A stretch of 22,632 bases of DNA from CAYLLN01 sp036496265 (GTDB taxonomy: Bacteria; Planctomycetota; Planctomycetia; Pirellulales; Pirellulaceae), in the NCBI GenBank assembly GCA_036496265.1, contig DASXLL010000190.1:1-22632 (forward strand), in the 5' to 3' direction. Positions 14,795 through 21,690 of this stretch are shown here, piece after piece. The notes under the pieces were generated by a model. The model was not told the DNA's origin. It saw only the letters and a program-made list of their open reading frames with translations, and made no database searches. A program made the position numbers and the translations under genes. The stretch's first letter is position 1. Each line of letters starts with the position of its first letter.

Positions 14795-16930
14795 TTAGTT
14801 GACGGAGCGTTGCCAGGTGCCGGGGACGACTTTCATGGTGACGGTGCCGACGTCGAAGCCGGGGGGCGGGTCGTTGAGATAGGTGTTGCCGTAGTTGAGG
14901 TTGAGCGAGTTGGCGTTGACGGTGATATTTTGGTCGGCGATGACGACGCCGGTGATGCTGGGGGCACCGGAGAAAGTCCACTGGCCGGTGTTATAGACGA
15001 GGCCAGTGATTTTGGAGGGATACGAGTCGGTGAGCGTGCTGTTTTCGACGCCGGCGATAAAGGGATAGGGAGTGCCGGGCGGATTGAGGTTCATGTTGAG
15101 CGACGATTCGTCGATGCCGACGGACGAATCGAAGCCGATTTCGAGATCGGTGTCGGACAGGAGGGCGGGGAAGTTGTAAACGGCCGGCTCCCAGATCACG
15201 GGGCCTTGAATCAACGAGTTGTGGCCCGGACGCGTAAATACGAGAGTGCCCACGATTCGCGAGCGACCGATGACGACATCTTTGCCGCTACAGTTGATGA
15301 TGTAAATGCCTTTGGCGTTGGTCTGCTGACTGCCATAAGGGTTGAAGCTGGGGCTGAGCAGCGCTTTGTCGATGACATAGATGTGGTTGGGATAGGTCAC
15401 ATCTGTGAAAGACACTTTGTCCATGTAGTAGTTGTTCTTGACGCTCATCGTGACATAGAGGGACGCCGCGGTGAGCGTGCCAGTCCAGGTCGGCGTAACG
15501 TCGCCCTTGAGGTCTTGCCAAACCCACGCGCCGCTGCCGTCTTTGGCGAGCGCAACCGCCGGCGTGGAGAAAGTCTGGACGCCGTCGCCGGTGCTGGTGA
15601 TGCTCAAGGTGGCGCTGGCGGTGCCGGTGGCTGAAGGAAAGACGGGAATCCAAAGTTGATAGGTATTGCCGTTGGAAAGCGAATTGACTGGCAGGGATTG
15701 AGCTACGGTTGATGCCGCCGAGTGCCGCGATTTTACCAAGAGAGAATAAAGACCGTCCTTGTGTTGGGTGGTGCTCAAGGCGAGGACGCTCGTGTCGCCG
15801 GAGGCCGCCCAACCTGACGTATCAACTTCGAATGAGGTGTTGGTGACCACTTCGGGGCTGGACCACTGCGGCAGATCGGAGTAGTTGATCGTGGTGCCGT
15901 TGGTCAGGTAATAGGTCAGCGCGGTCGTGGCATCGGGCATGTCGCGGGCGGTGGTTTTATTCGTCTGCGTTTTGTTGTACGTGCTGCCTTGGATGCCTTT
16001 GAAGGCTTCGACGTTGGCGTTGACCGTCGCGTTGTTGGCTTTGTATTGGTTATTGGCGCTGACGGTTTGGTCGCTGGTAAGCGTGGCGGAGTTTACCTGC
16101 GTATCCCGGCCGCTGATCATGGAGACTTCGAGGCAGGAGCCGATGCGGGGGCCGACTTCGAGGCGGACGGAGTTTTTGTAGGTCGCGCTGCCGACGGTGC
16201 CCGTGGCCTTGAGGACGATGGGGTGGTTGTCGCCGTTGGTGACATCGCCGTCGATCGGATCGACGGCGGAGAGGCTGTAGGTGCCGTCGCCGAGCGTTTG
16301 GTTGTTGACCCAAGTGCCGTTGCCGAGATTGGTTCGCCAGTAGGGATCGTTGCGGATCTTGAGCATGCCGAGGTCGATGGCGGAGCGGGCGATGGTGCGG
16401 GCTTCGATGAAGCTGTTGCCGTCAATGGCCGTGGCGTTTTGGACGCGGGAGAGCTGAATGGCGGCGAGGCCGGTGGCACCGACGATGAGGGCGGAGAGGA
16501 GGACGAGGATGTAGATGCCGCCGCGGCGGCGGCGGGAGCGGAGCGGGACTCGGGGCTCGGGGCTCGGGGCTCGGGCGTCGGGCGCGATGCGGAGGTTCGC
16601 CAATGAAGTTGAGCGGACTTGCCCACTCGCGGAACGAGTGGGCCACTTTTGAGGGATCGCCGCGGAGCGGCTGGGGGCGCGTTCCCACGCGGAGCGTGGG
16701 AACGAGGAAATTCCAGTCACCCGGGTGGCTCGACGGGTCAACGGCGAGGGAGGACCCTCGTGGTAGGGCGTTACCAGGGAGGACCCTGGTAACGAGGAGT
16801 AGACCCTCACCCTAACCCTCTCCCAGAGGGAGAGGGAACGGTGGGCTGGAGCCGCAAAGTTGCCCGCCGTGAATTGGGTGACCGGGAGGCTTACGCCTCC
16901 CGCTCGCCATTGTGAGTACAGGCTTTTCAT
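14795..16930 (-). CDS. PilX/GspK-like prepilin with carbohydrate-binding-type domain
   Basis: An open frame of 711 residues. The first about 130 residues are encoded by interspersed repeats (WRAGGVSLPVT, LSLWERVRVRV, SFPRSAWERAP, PSPEPR) and then RSRRRRGG leads into a membrane helix (IYILVLLSALIVGATGLAAI), a prepilin-like site in the PilX/GspK style. A secreted body follows. Residues about 357-510 (VTNTSFEVDTSGWAASGD, then HKDGLYSLLVKSRHSA and YYMDKVSFTDV) strongly resemble carbohydrate-binding modules of the CBM4/9/16/22 jelly-roll type. The C-terminal part (GIYIINCSGKDVVIGRSRIV) looks like a beta-helix. ATG 16930 follows the previous stop by 11 bases; a TTG at 16603 would give a short leader, and the true start is uncertain. 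It is the last gene of the four-gene prepilin operon. Confidence 0.8.
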   Translation of the reverse strand: MKSLYSQWRAGGVSLPVTQFTAGNFAAPAHRSLSLWERVRVRVYSSLPGSSLVTPYHEGPPSPLTRRATRVTGISSFPRSAWERAPSRSAAIPQKWPTRSASGQVRSTSLANLRIAPDARAPSPEPRVPLRSRRRRGGIYILVLLSALIVGATGLAAIQLSRVQNATAIDGNSFIEARTIARSAIDLGMLKIRNDPYWRTNLGNGTWVNNQTLGDGTYSLSAVDPIDGDVTNGDNHPIVLKATGTVGSATYKNSVRLEVGPRIGSCLEVSMISGRDTQVNSATLTSDQTVSANNQYKANNATVNANVEAFKGIQGSTYNKTQTNKTTARDMPDATTALTYYLTNGTTINYSDLPQWSSPEVVTNTSFEVDTSGWAASGDTSVLALSTTQHKDGLYSLLVKSRHSAASTVAQSLPVNSLSNGNTYQLWIPVFPSATGTASATLSITSTGDGVQTFSTPAVALAKDGSGAWVWQDLKGDVTPTWTGTLTAASLYVTMSVKNNYYMDKVSFTDVTYPNHIYVIDKALLSPSFNPYGSQQTNAKGIYIINCSGKDVVIGRSRIVGTLVFTRPGHNSLIQGPVIWEPAVYNFPALLSDTDLEIGFDSSVGIDESSLNMNLNPPGTPYPFIAGVENSTLTDSYPSKITGLVYNTGQWTFSGAPSITGVVIADQNITVNANSLNLNYGNTYLNDPPPGFDVGTVTMKVVPGTWQRSVN
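16549..16582. repeat. Heptanucleotide CTCGGGG tract in a prepilin leader
   Basis: Three perfect copies of CTCGGGG (16549-16555, 16556-16562, 16563-16569) and a degenerate tail to 16582. Seven is not a multiple of three, so a gain or loss of one unit would shift the reading frame of the leader. On the minus strand it is read as the Pro/Glu/Arg repeat PSPEPR. A related degenerate tract lies at 17727-17761. Confidence 0.75.
16621..16908. repeat. Cluster of six palindromic repeats inside the leader region
   Basis: Perfect hairpins, in order: GCCCACTCG-CGGAA-CGAGTGGGC (16621-16643); GTTCCCACGC-GGA-GCGTGGGAAC (16681-16703); CGAGGG-AGGA-CCCTCG (16745-16760); GTTACCAGGG-AGGA-CCCTGGTAAC (16770-16793); CCCTCTCCC-AGA-GGGAGAGGG (16817-16837); and GGAGGC-TTAC-GCCTCC within 16881-16908. 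All lie within the open 5' part of the gene ending at 14795 and carry no stop codon in that frame. Confidence 0.85.
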
Positions 16931-16941
16931 CGTGGCTTCAC

Positions 16942-17832
16942 TTACTGTTGGATGGAGAAAAGCTGGGCGGTGCCGGTGCCGCCGCGGCCGTCATAGACGG
17001 TGAGATTGATCTGGTACATGCCCGCCGCGGAGTAGACATGCGACGCGGTGGAACCTTGGGCCGAAGCACCGTCGCCGAAGGTCCAAACATAGGACAGATA
17101 ATCGCCGTCAGGGTCGCTGGAGGTGGTCGCGCTGAAGGTGATCGTTTGGCCGTGGGTTTTGTTCAGGCCGCTGGGTGAGGTGGCCAAGGCTGTGGGCGAA
17201 TGATTGCCGGTGGCGTCGGACGGCGAGGGAGTCGTATCGACCCAGGCGATACTGCGATAACCGACGATGGAGGCCATGGTGACGCCGTTTTTGCTGATCG
17301 TAACGGTCATCTTTTTGAGACCGGTGTTGGTCGAAGCGGTGGAACCGAGCGTCGTGGGATCGGCCCAAGCGACCGAGACGGCTTGAGTCCAGCCGGTGAG
17401 GCCCGGAAGGACGTTGCCATTCATGTCTGTCGGCGGGGAGGCGCTCCAGTTGATGTAATCATCGACGTCGTCGAAGAGCGAGCGATTGCCGGTGCTTTCG
17501 CCGGTGTCGAGGCCCAGGCCGACCGCGCCGTCGGGCTCTTGATAGGCGTCGAGGAGGATTTCGTTCATGAGATCGCCGGCGAGGCGCTGGGCGCGGCCGC
17601 GATCGTCGATACCCTGGGTCATGCGGAGCGAGCCGCCGGCGGACGAGAGGGCGGCGACGAGGAGGACGCCGACGATGAGGGAGGCGGTGGTGCATTCAAT
17701 GAGAGAGGTGCCACGGCGGGGAGGGAGTCGGGGCTCGGGGTTCGGGACTCGGGGGTCGGGGAAGACCCTCAACCTAACCCTGTTCCAGAGGGAGAGGGGA
17801 CGGCGAAGCGGTGGAGTGGCCATGACCGACAT
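16942..17832 (-). CDS. GspI/PilV-like minor pseudopilin with C-terminal PKD domain
   Basis: A 296-residue prepilin. The leader (residues 1-41) is repeat-derived: it contains PLSLWNRVRLRVFPD and PNPEPRLPPRRG. The predicted cleavage is before TSLIECTTASLIVGVLLVAA, with Glu at mature position 5. A typical GspI-like body follows, with AQRLAGDLMNEILLDAYQE after the helix. Residues about 208-292 form a PKD domain (SPTALATSPSG, then YLSYVWTFGDGASAQG and HVYSAAGMYQINLTVYD), a beta-sandwich found in adhesins and secreted enzymes. The ATG at 17832 lies 3 bases after the upstream stop codon, implying tight coupling, with a second ATG at 17823. It ends 11 bases before the next gene. PKD fusions to a pseudopilin are unusual. 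Confidence 0.88.
   Translation of the reverse strand: MSVMATPPLRRPLSLWNRVRLRVFPDPRVPNPEPRLPPRRGTSLIECTTASLIVGVLLVAALSSAGGSLRMTQGIDDRGRAQRLAGDLMNEILLDAYQEPDGAVGLGLDTGESTGNRSLFDDVDDYINWSASPPTDMNGNVLPGLTGWTQAVSVAWADPTTLGSTASTNTGLKKMTVTISKNGVTMASIVGYRSIAWVDTTPSPSDATGNHSPTALATSPSGLNKTHGQTITFSATTSSDPDGDYLSYVWTFGDGASAQGSTASHVYSAAGMYQINLTVYDGRGGTGTAQLFSIQQ
17727..17800. repeat. Repeat pair inside the PKD-prepilin leader
   Basis: A degenerate heptanucleotide tract (17727-17761, five units of the CTCGGGG type) adjoins a copy of the CCCTCAACCTAACCC...GGGAGAGGG element (about 17763-17800, hairpin arms with mismatches). The same two repeat families, in the same orientation and frame, lie in the leader of the neighbouring gene (16549-16582 and about 16803-16838), where further palindromes are inserted between them. 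Confidence 0.8.
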
Positions 17833-17835
17833 GAG

Positions 17836-19608
17836 CTATTGCTCCAAAACGCGAACGCGGAAGTAGGTAAAGGCGGCGTTGCTGCCGCTGCCGGTGATTG
17901 AGGCGGAGCGGCTGGTGTCGGAGGAAGGATAGGGGGTCAAGGGAAAGGTGCCTTTTTGGACATCGTTGACGGTGACGCTGACGGCGCTCGAGGTGGGATC
18001 GATGATCAAATGGAGCATGGTCGCCTGGGCGGGCAGCCCGGGGATGTAAATCAGCGTCTTGGGGGTCGCGTCGTCCGTTTTGGTGGAGACGGTCAGGGTT
18101 TGCGTGCCGTCGGATTGGAGTGTGAGATAAGCCAGTACGGGAGCGCAGTTCGCGCCACTGCGCAAGGCGTTGACGGAGAACACGGCACCGTTGCCGCCGA
18201 CGGTGGTGTTCTGCAGTTTCACGTCGATGATGGAGGTCTTGGCGAAGTCGTTGCCGGGGCTGGTATCGAGCTGTTGGACGCCGCTACTCTGCCATTGGCC
18301 GACGGTGAACTTGCCGCTGTCGAACGTGCCGCCGCCATGCACAACCATGTCCATCGCGTTGTCGCCGTTGATATCGACGGTGGTGGGATTCTTCGAGAAA
18401 TCGAGCTCCCATTTGGCGTTGAGCATTTCGGGGTGGTTGTAGAGCGGGGCGGTGCCTTGTTGTGTCGAGGTTGAGCCGGTGGGGCGGAGGGCGATGGCCA
18501 TGGACGTGAGATATTTGCTGTTGAGCGTTTGGCTGCCGCTGGAGCGGGTGAGCTTGCCGTAGAGCTGCGAAACCAGGCATTTGGAATTGTCGAGGCTCCA
18601 GGATGCGCCGCTGTTGGTTGACTTCAGCATGTTGGTGTAATTGTTGCACGATTCAACGGTCATGGCGGTCGTGCCCGTTTTCCATTGCAGGATGAGACAA
18701 ACCGCGCCGCCCGAGGCGATCGGCGGCAACGACGTGAACGGTTGGTTTGTCCAGGCATAATTCGTCGCGAGCTGGCCCTGGGTAACGTTGTAGCTCTCGT
18801 TGACCGTTGAAACCGGCAAGCAGCTCGCATTAGCGAGCCGCGCCTGAACCCATGTCTGGCCGGGGGTGGAGGCGACTTTCGCCATGAAACTCACGCTGGT
18901 CGGCCGCCAGGCATAGCAACCGGCGGGCAACGTGAGCGTGAAATACTGGCCCAGCCAATTGGTGGATGTGACGCTGTTATTTCCGAGGCTGCTGCTACCG
19001 CTGTAGTCGATAATCACGGATTCGGTGGCATCTTCGACACCCACGGAGGGGTAGGTCTCGGGAACGCTTTTGTACGACGGCGTGAGCGTGAACAGATCGA
19101 CGTTGGTCACCAGCGTTTGGGGTGTGCCGCCGTTGTATTGCCGCGTGAGTGAGCCGCCGGCTGCGCCGGTCCAGGCATAGCGAACGCGTTCGGGCGCGCC
19201 GTCACCGTTTTGGTCGGGGATCGTGAAGCCGAGCGTCGTCCCGGTGCGCTCGCTGACGAAAACGGCCGATTGCAGCTCGGTGACGAGGCGATCGAGCGTC
19301 TGGGAAGTTTGGATCGAGGTGCCGGAGTTGGTCTGGCTGGTGGTCAGCGTGTCGAGCGAAATCATCACCGCTGAGGAGAGGCCGACGACGAGGAAGGAGC
19401 TGATGGAGACGGCGGTGACGAGCTCCATGAGAGTGCTGCCGCGCGTATTTCGGATGCGAAATGTGCTGCCGCTGGCGAACTGAGAATTGGGTAAGCGCGC
19501 GTCGCGTTGGTCGTTTTCCGGTAAGGCGGACATACCGGGAGGCTTACGCCTCCCGCTCGCCGGGAAGGGGCTCACGCTCGCCGGAAGAGATTGCCCATCA
19601 CGATTCAT
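17836..19608 (-). CDS. GspJ/PilW-like minor pseudopilin with LamG-like C-terminal region
   Basis: A protein of 590 residues from the ATG at 19608, which overlaps the stop of the upstream pseudopilin by 4 bases; the frame is open for another 525 bases upstream but that part is a shadow of the neighbouring gene. The leader includes a repeat-derived stretch (PASGRRKPPG). Cleavage is predicted in RG|STLMELVTAVSISSFLVV with Glu at mature position 5. A GspJ-like part follows (QTLDRLVTELQSAVFVSERT). After a long middle region, residues about 396-590 (AKWELDFSKNPTTVDINGD to AFTYFRVRVLEQ) resemble a concanavalin/LamG-type beta-sandwich. An alternative start, ATG 19533, lies just after the repeat. Confidence 0.85.
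   Translation of the reverse strand: MNRDGQSLPASVSPFPASGRRKPPGMSALPENDQRDARLPNSQFASGSTFRIRNTRGSTLMELVTAVSISSFLVVGLSSAVMISLDTLTTSQTNSGTSIQTSQTLDRLVTELQSAVFVSERTGTTLGFTIPDQNGDGAPERVRYAWTGAAGGSLTRQYNGGTPQTLVTNVDLFTLTPSYKSVPETYPSVGVEDATESVIIDYSGSSSLGNNSVTSTNWLGQYFTLTLPAGCYAWRPTSVSFMAKVASTPGQTWVQARLANASCLPVSTVNESYNVTQGQLATNYAWTNQPFTSLPPIASGGAVCLILQWKTGTTAMTVESCNNYTNMLKSTNSGASWSLDNSKCLVSQLYGKLTRSSGSQTLNSKYLTSMAIALRPTGSTSTQQGTAPLYNHPEMLNAKWELDFSKNPTTVDINGDNAMDMVVHGGGTFDSGKFTVGQWQSSGVQQLDTSPGNDFAKTSIIDVKLQNTTVGGNGAVFSVNALRSGANCAPVLAYLTLQSDGTQTLTVSTKTDDATPKTLIYIPGLPAQATMLHLIIDPTSSAVSVTVNDVQKGTFPLTPYPSSDTSRSASITGSGSNAAFTYFRVRVLEQ
19534..19561. repeat. GGAGGC-TTAC-GCCTCC palindromic repeat, copy 2
   Basis: Identical over 28 bases to 16881-16908 and nearly so to 22505-22532; the core stem is GGAGGC-TTAC-GCCTCC. 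Here it lies within the leader region of the GspJ-like gene, between its two possible ATG starts. Confidence 0.9.
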
Positions 19609-20084
19609 TGGTAGGTGGCCTTTCCGGTTGTGGCATCGACCGTGACGGTTCGCTGCTGGCTGCCGCAGGTGACGACGATCGTGCCGCCGGCGACGGCGGG
19701 CTGGCCGTAGCCATCGAACGAGATTTGGGTCGCGCCGGCAAAATTGGCCGAGACGAGCGCGGAGCAATAGGGTTCGGCAGTGAGATCGACGGTGTAGATG
19801 GAGGAGGCGCGGTCGAGGCCGCGGAGGCCGGCGATCTGGTACGTGCTTTGGGTGACGTTGAGCGTCAGCGTTTGCGCGGTGCTGGTCGAGTAAGCCAGCG
19901 ACTGCACGCGGCCGAGGTCGGTGACGATGCGCTGAGCGGCGGCGTCGGCGCGGTATTTGGCGAGCACGGCGGCCCAGTTGGGCGTCGCGACGGCCGCAAG
20001 GATGCCGATGATCAGGACGACGGTCGTCAGCTCCAGGAGGCTGAAGCCGCGGCGGCGGATCGTACTGGGAGAGGGCTTGTGCAT
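19605..20084 (-). CDS. GspH/FimT-like minor pseudopilin
   Basis: A 159-residue prepilin. A short basic leader (HKPSPSTIRRRG) is followed by the cleavage motif G|FSLLELTTVVLIIGILAAVA, Glu at mature position 5, and a GspH-like body (AAAQRIVTDLGRVQSLAYS, then FDGYGQPAVAGGTIVVTCGS). It is the first gene of the four-gene minor pseudopilin operon and would normally prime pilus assembly together with the I, J and K components. Its leader is normal and free of repeats, unlike the three genes after it. The stop overlaps the next ATG by 4 bases. Confidence 0.92.
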   Translation of the reverse strand: MHKPSPSTIRRRGFSLLELTTVVLIIGILAAVATPNWAAVLAKYRADAAAQRIVTDLGRVQSLAYSTSTAQTLTLNVTQSTYQIAGLRGLDRASSIYTVDLTAEPYCSALVSANFAGATQISFDGYGQPAVAGGTIVVTCGSQQRTVTVDATTGKATYQ

Positions 20085-20402
20085 GGGCGAAAAACGAGTC
20101 GCGGTGGATTTCTGAAAAGCGAGCGATGGCCAATCAGGGGCAGTAAAACGTAGCTTTTTTGCGGTCTGGACGACGGTAGTGGCAGGGTCAGCCGAGCGTC
20201 GATTTGTCGCGATGGGAGAGTCGGATTGCGCGGGAGGTAGCGACTAAAGCGGAAAAACGGGATGGAAGGTCGCTTAAGCCCGGTCGCGTCGCGGGTGGCG
20301 CGCGACTAGATGATCGCAAGCTAAGGTTCCCTGTTCCGTGATGACTTTCCGGGACGCTTTCTGGGACCCTGTTTCCGCACTCCTGCCCGATTGAGGACTT
20401 TC
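20085..20402. other. Divergent intergenic region
   Basis: About 320 bases between the pseudopilin operon (minus) and the CBS-pair gene (plus). The sequence is G/C-rich with GGTCGCTT-like stretches. It should contain promoters for both directions, but I could not identify them with confidence. No RNA gene or repeat family was recognised. Confidence 0.35.
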
Positions 20403-20822
20403 ATGGCGCTCGTCAAAGACATCATGACTCCGTCGGTGGTCACCGTTCCGCACAACGCGGAAGTGGATGTGGCCATTGAGCTGATCTTGACCAAGAAGGT
20501 GAGCGCCTTGGCGGTCGTCGATTCGCACGGGTCGCTGTTAGGCGTGCTCAGCGAATTCGATTTGCTGGAGCTGTGCGGCAAATTGGCCGAATCGGATGCC
20601 GCGCTGCATCCCTGCTCGGAATACATGACGAGTCCGGTGAAATCGGTTTCGCCGCACGCCTCGATCGATGTCGTGGCGAAGATTTTTCAGGCCGCGTCGA
20701 TCCGCCGGCTGTTCGTCACGGAGGGGGACAAGCTGGTCGGCGTCATTTCGCGGCGCGATTTGCTGCGGTATGTCCGCGAGAATCGGCACGTTTCGCATGC
20801 GGCGCAGCCGGCTACTGTTTAG
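20403..20822 (+). CDS. CBS-pair protein
   Basis: A 139-residue cytoplasmic protein made of two CBS motifs (a Bateman module). The first (VKDIMTPSVVTVPHNAEVDV, then KKVSALAVVDSHGSLLGVLS) spans about residues 4-60; the second (YMTSPVKSVSPHASIDVVAK, then SIRRLFVTEGDKLVGVISRR) about 75-133. Such stand-alone modules bind adenosine nucleotides and often regulate partners. ATG 20403 is used because GAGGA lies 5 bases upstream; the longer frame starts at a TTG inside that site. Its stop codon overlaps the stop of the convergent PDZ gene. No partner is obvious nearby. Confidence 0.93.
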   Translation: MALVKDIMTPSVVTVPHNAEVDVAIELILTKKVSALAVVDSHGSLLGVLSEFDLLELCGKLAESDAALHPCSEYMTSPVKSVSPHASIDVVAKIFQAASIRRLFVTEGDKLVGVISRRDLLRYVRENRHVSHAAQPATV

Positions 20823-21655
20823 GTGCCGCCGGGCACGGCGCCAGGAGGAGGCAGCACGGGAAGCGCCGGCGGAGGACTTGGAATGGCGGGCGTGGGGTTG
20901 GGAATCGACGGTGGGGCTAGGAGCGGCGCGGAAGGAAGGCCGTAACTGGGAGTGGACAGCGGCGGCCCGCCGCCCGGCGATAAGGGGCCGGCGGTCGAGG
21001 AGCTTCGCAGCCGGAGCGAGGGAGTGGGAATCATTAGCGTGAAGTGCCGCGGCTGACCGTTGCGTATCGCGGTTAGATTCAATCGACCGCCGCGACGGAG
21101 GGCTTTGGTTAGCTCCGTCGGCGCGGCGAGCTGTCGATCGTTGAGGCTGGTAATTACGTCGCCTGGTTTCAAGCCGGCATAGAAGGCGAGCGTGGCGGGA
21201 AAGACGCGCTGCACGGTCGTCCGCTCTGAATCGTATTCATCGACGAGGAAGCCGGTTTGATAGTACGGATCCAACGGGACGACGGCATCCATCACGGCTG
21301 AGGATTTGAGCGTCAGAGAAAGCTGCTGGGCCCCGCGAGCGATCACGAATGTGACCGTCGCGTTGGTGAGAAAGGCTTGGACGAACTGCTGATCACGGTC
21401 GAGGGGCTTGCCGTTAGCAGAAACGATTCGGTCGCCTTCGCGGAGGCCGGCTTGGACGAGGATTCCGTCAGGCAAGAGATCAGTGACAGCGAGGGCGGTG
21501 GCGCCGTCCGGGCTGCGTTCCTGTTTGAACCACACGCCGAGGTCTGGCGGACGCACCATTTGGCCGGCTGCGGGTTGCTGAGCCGCAACGACGAACAAGC
21601 ACGCTGTGCTTGCTGCCAGGACCCATTGCAACGCTCTGCGGACACTCCGAATCAT
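20819..21655 (-). CDS. Exported protein with two PDZ domains
   Basis: A 278-residue protein. A signal peptide (RRALQWVLAASTACLFVVAA) is followed by a first PDZ domain at about residues 38-112 (VTDLLPDGILVQAGLREGDR) and a second at about 135-212 (VFPATLAFYAGLKPGDVITS). The C-terminus is a Pro/Ser/Gly-rich tail with no other domain. No protease domain is present, so it is not an HtrA enzyme; the PDZ domains may bind protein C-termini in the periplasm. AAGGGCGG precedes the ATG. It lies 35 bases after the stop of the gene at 21691 and is probably co-transcribed with it. The stop codon overlaps that of the convergent CBS-pair gene by 3 bases. Confidence 0.9.
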   Translation of the reverse strand: MIRSVRRALQWVLAASTACLFVVAAQQPAAGQMVRPPDLGVWFKQERSPDGATALAVTDLLPDGILVQAGLREGDRIVSANGKPLDRDQQFVQAFLTNATVTFVIARGAQQLSLTLKSSAVMDAVVPLDPYYQTGFLVDEYDSERTTVQRVFPATLAFYAGLKPGDVITSLNDRQLAAPTELTKALRRGGRLNLTAIRNGQPRHFTLMIPTPSLRLRSSSTAGPLSPGGGPPLSTPSYGLPSAPLLAPPSIPNPTPAIPSPPPALPVLPPPGAVPGGT

Positions 21656-21690
21656 CGGTCCGCCCTTTCACCACTCAGCTACTCACCCAC

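Noticed and set aside
14660..15634. Plus-strand open frame of 324 residues
   Set aside because: Antisense to the CBM-containing prepilin gene and to the repeat island; Gly/Asp/Val-rich shadow with no recognisable motif.
16549..16908. Possible CRISPR array or tandem-repeat array
   Set aside because: The repeats differ in sequence, are individually palindromic and have no regular spacing or unique spacers, and no cas gene is present.
19609..20133. N-terminal extension of the GspJ-like frame
   Set aside because: The extension lies entirely over the GspH-like gene in another frame and is Arg/His/Pro-rich; the start at 19608, overlapping the GspH stop, is far more credible.
19461..20153. Plus-strand open frame of 230 residues
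   Set aside because: Antisense shadow of the GspH-like gene and of the GspJ-like leader.
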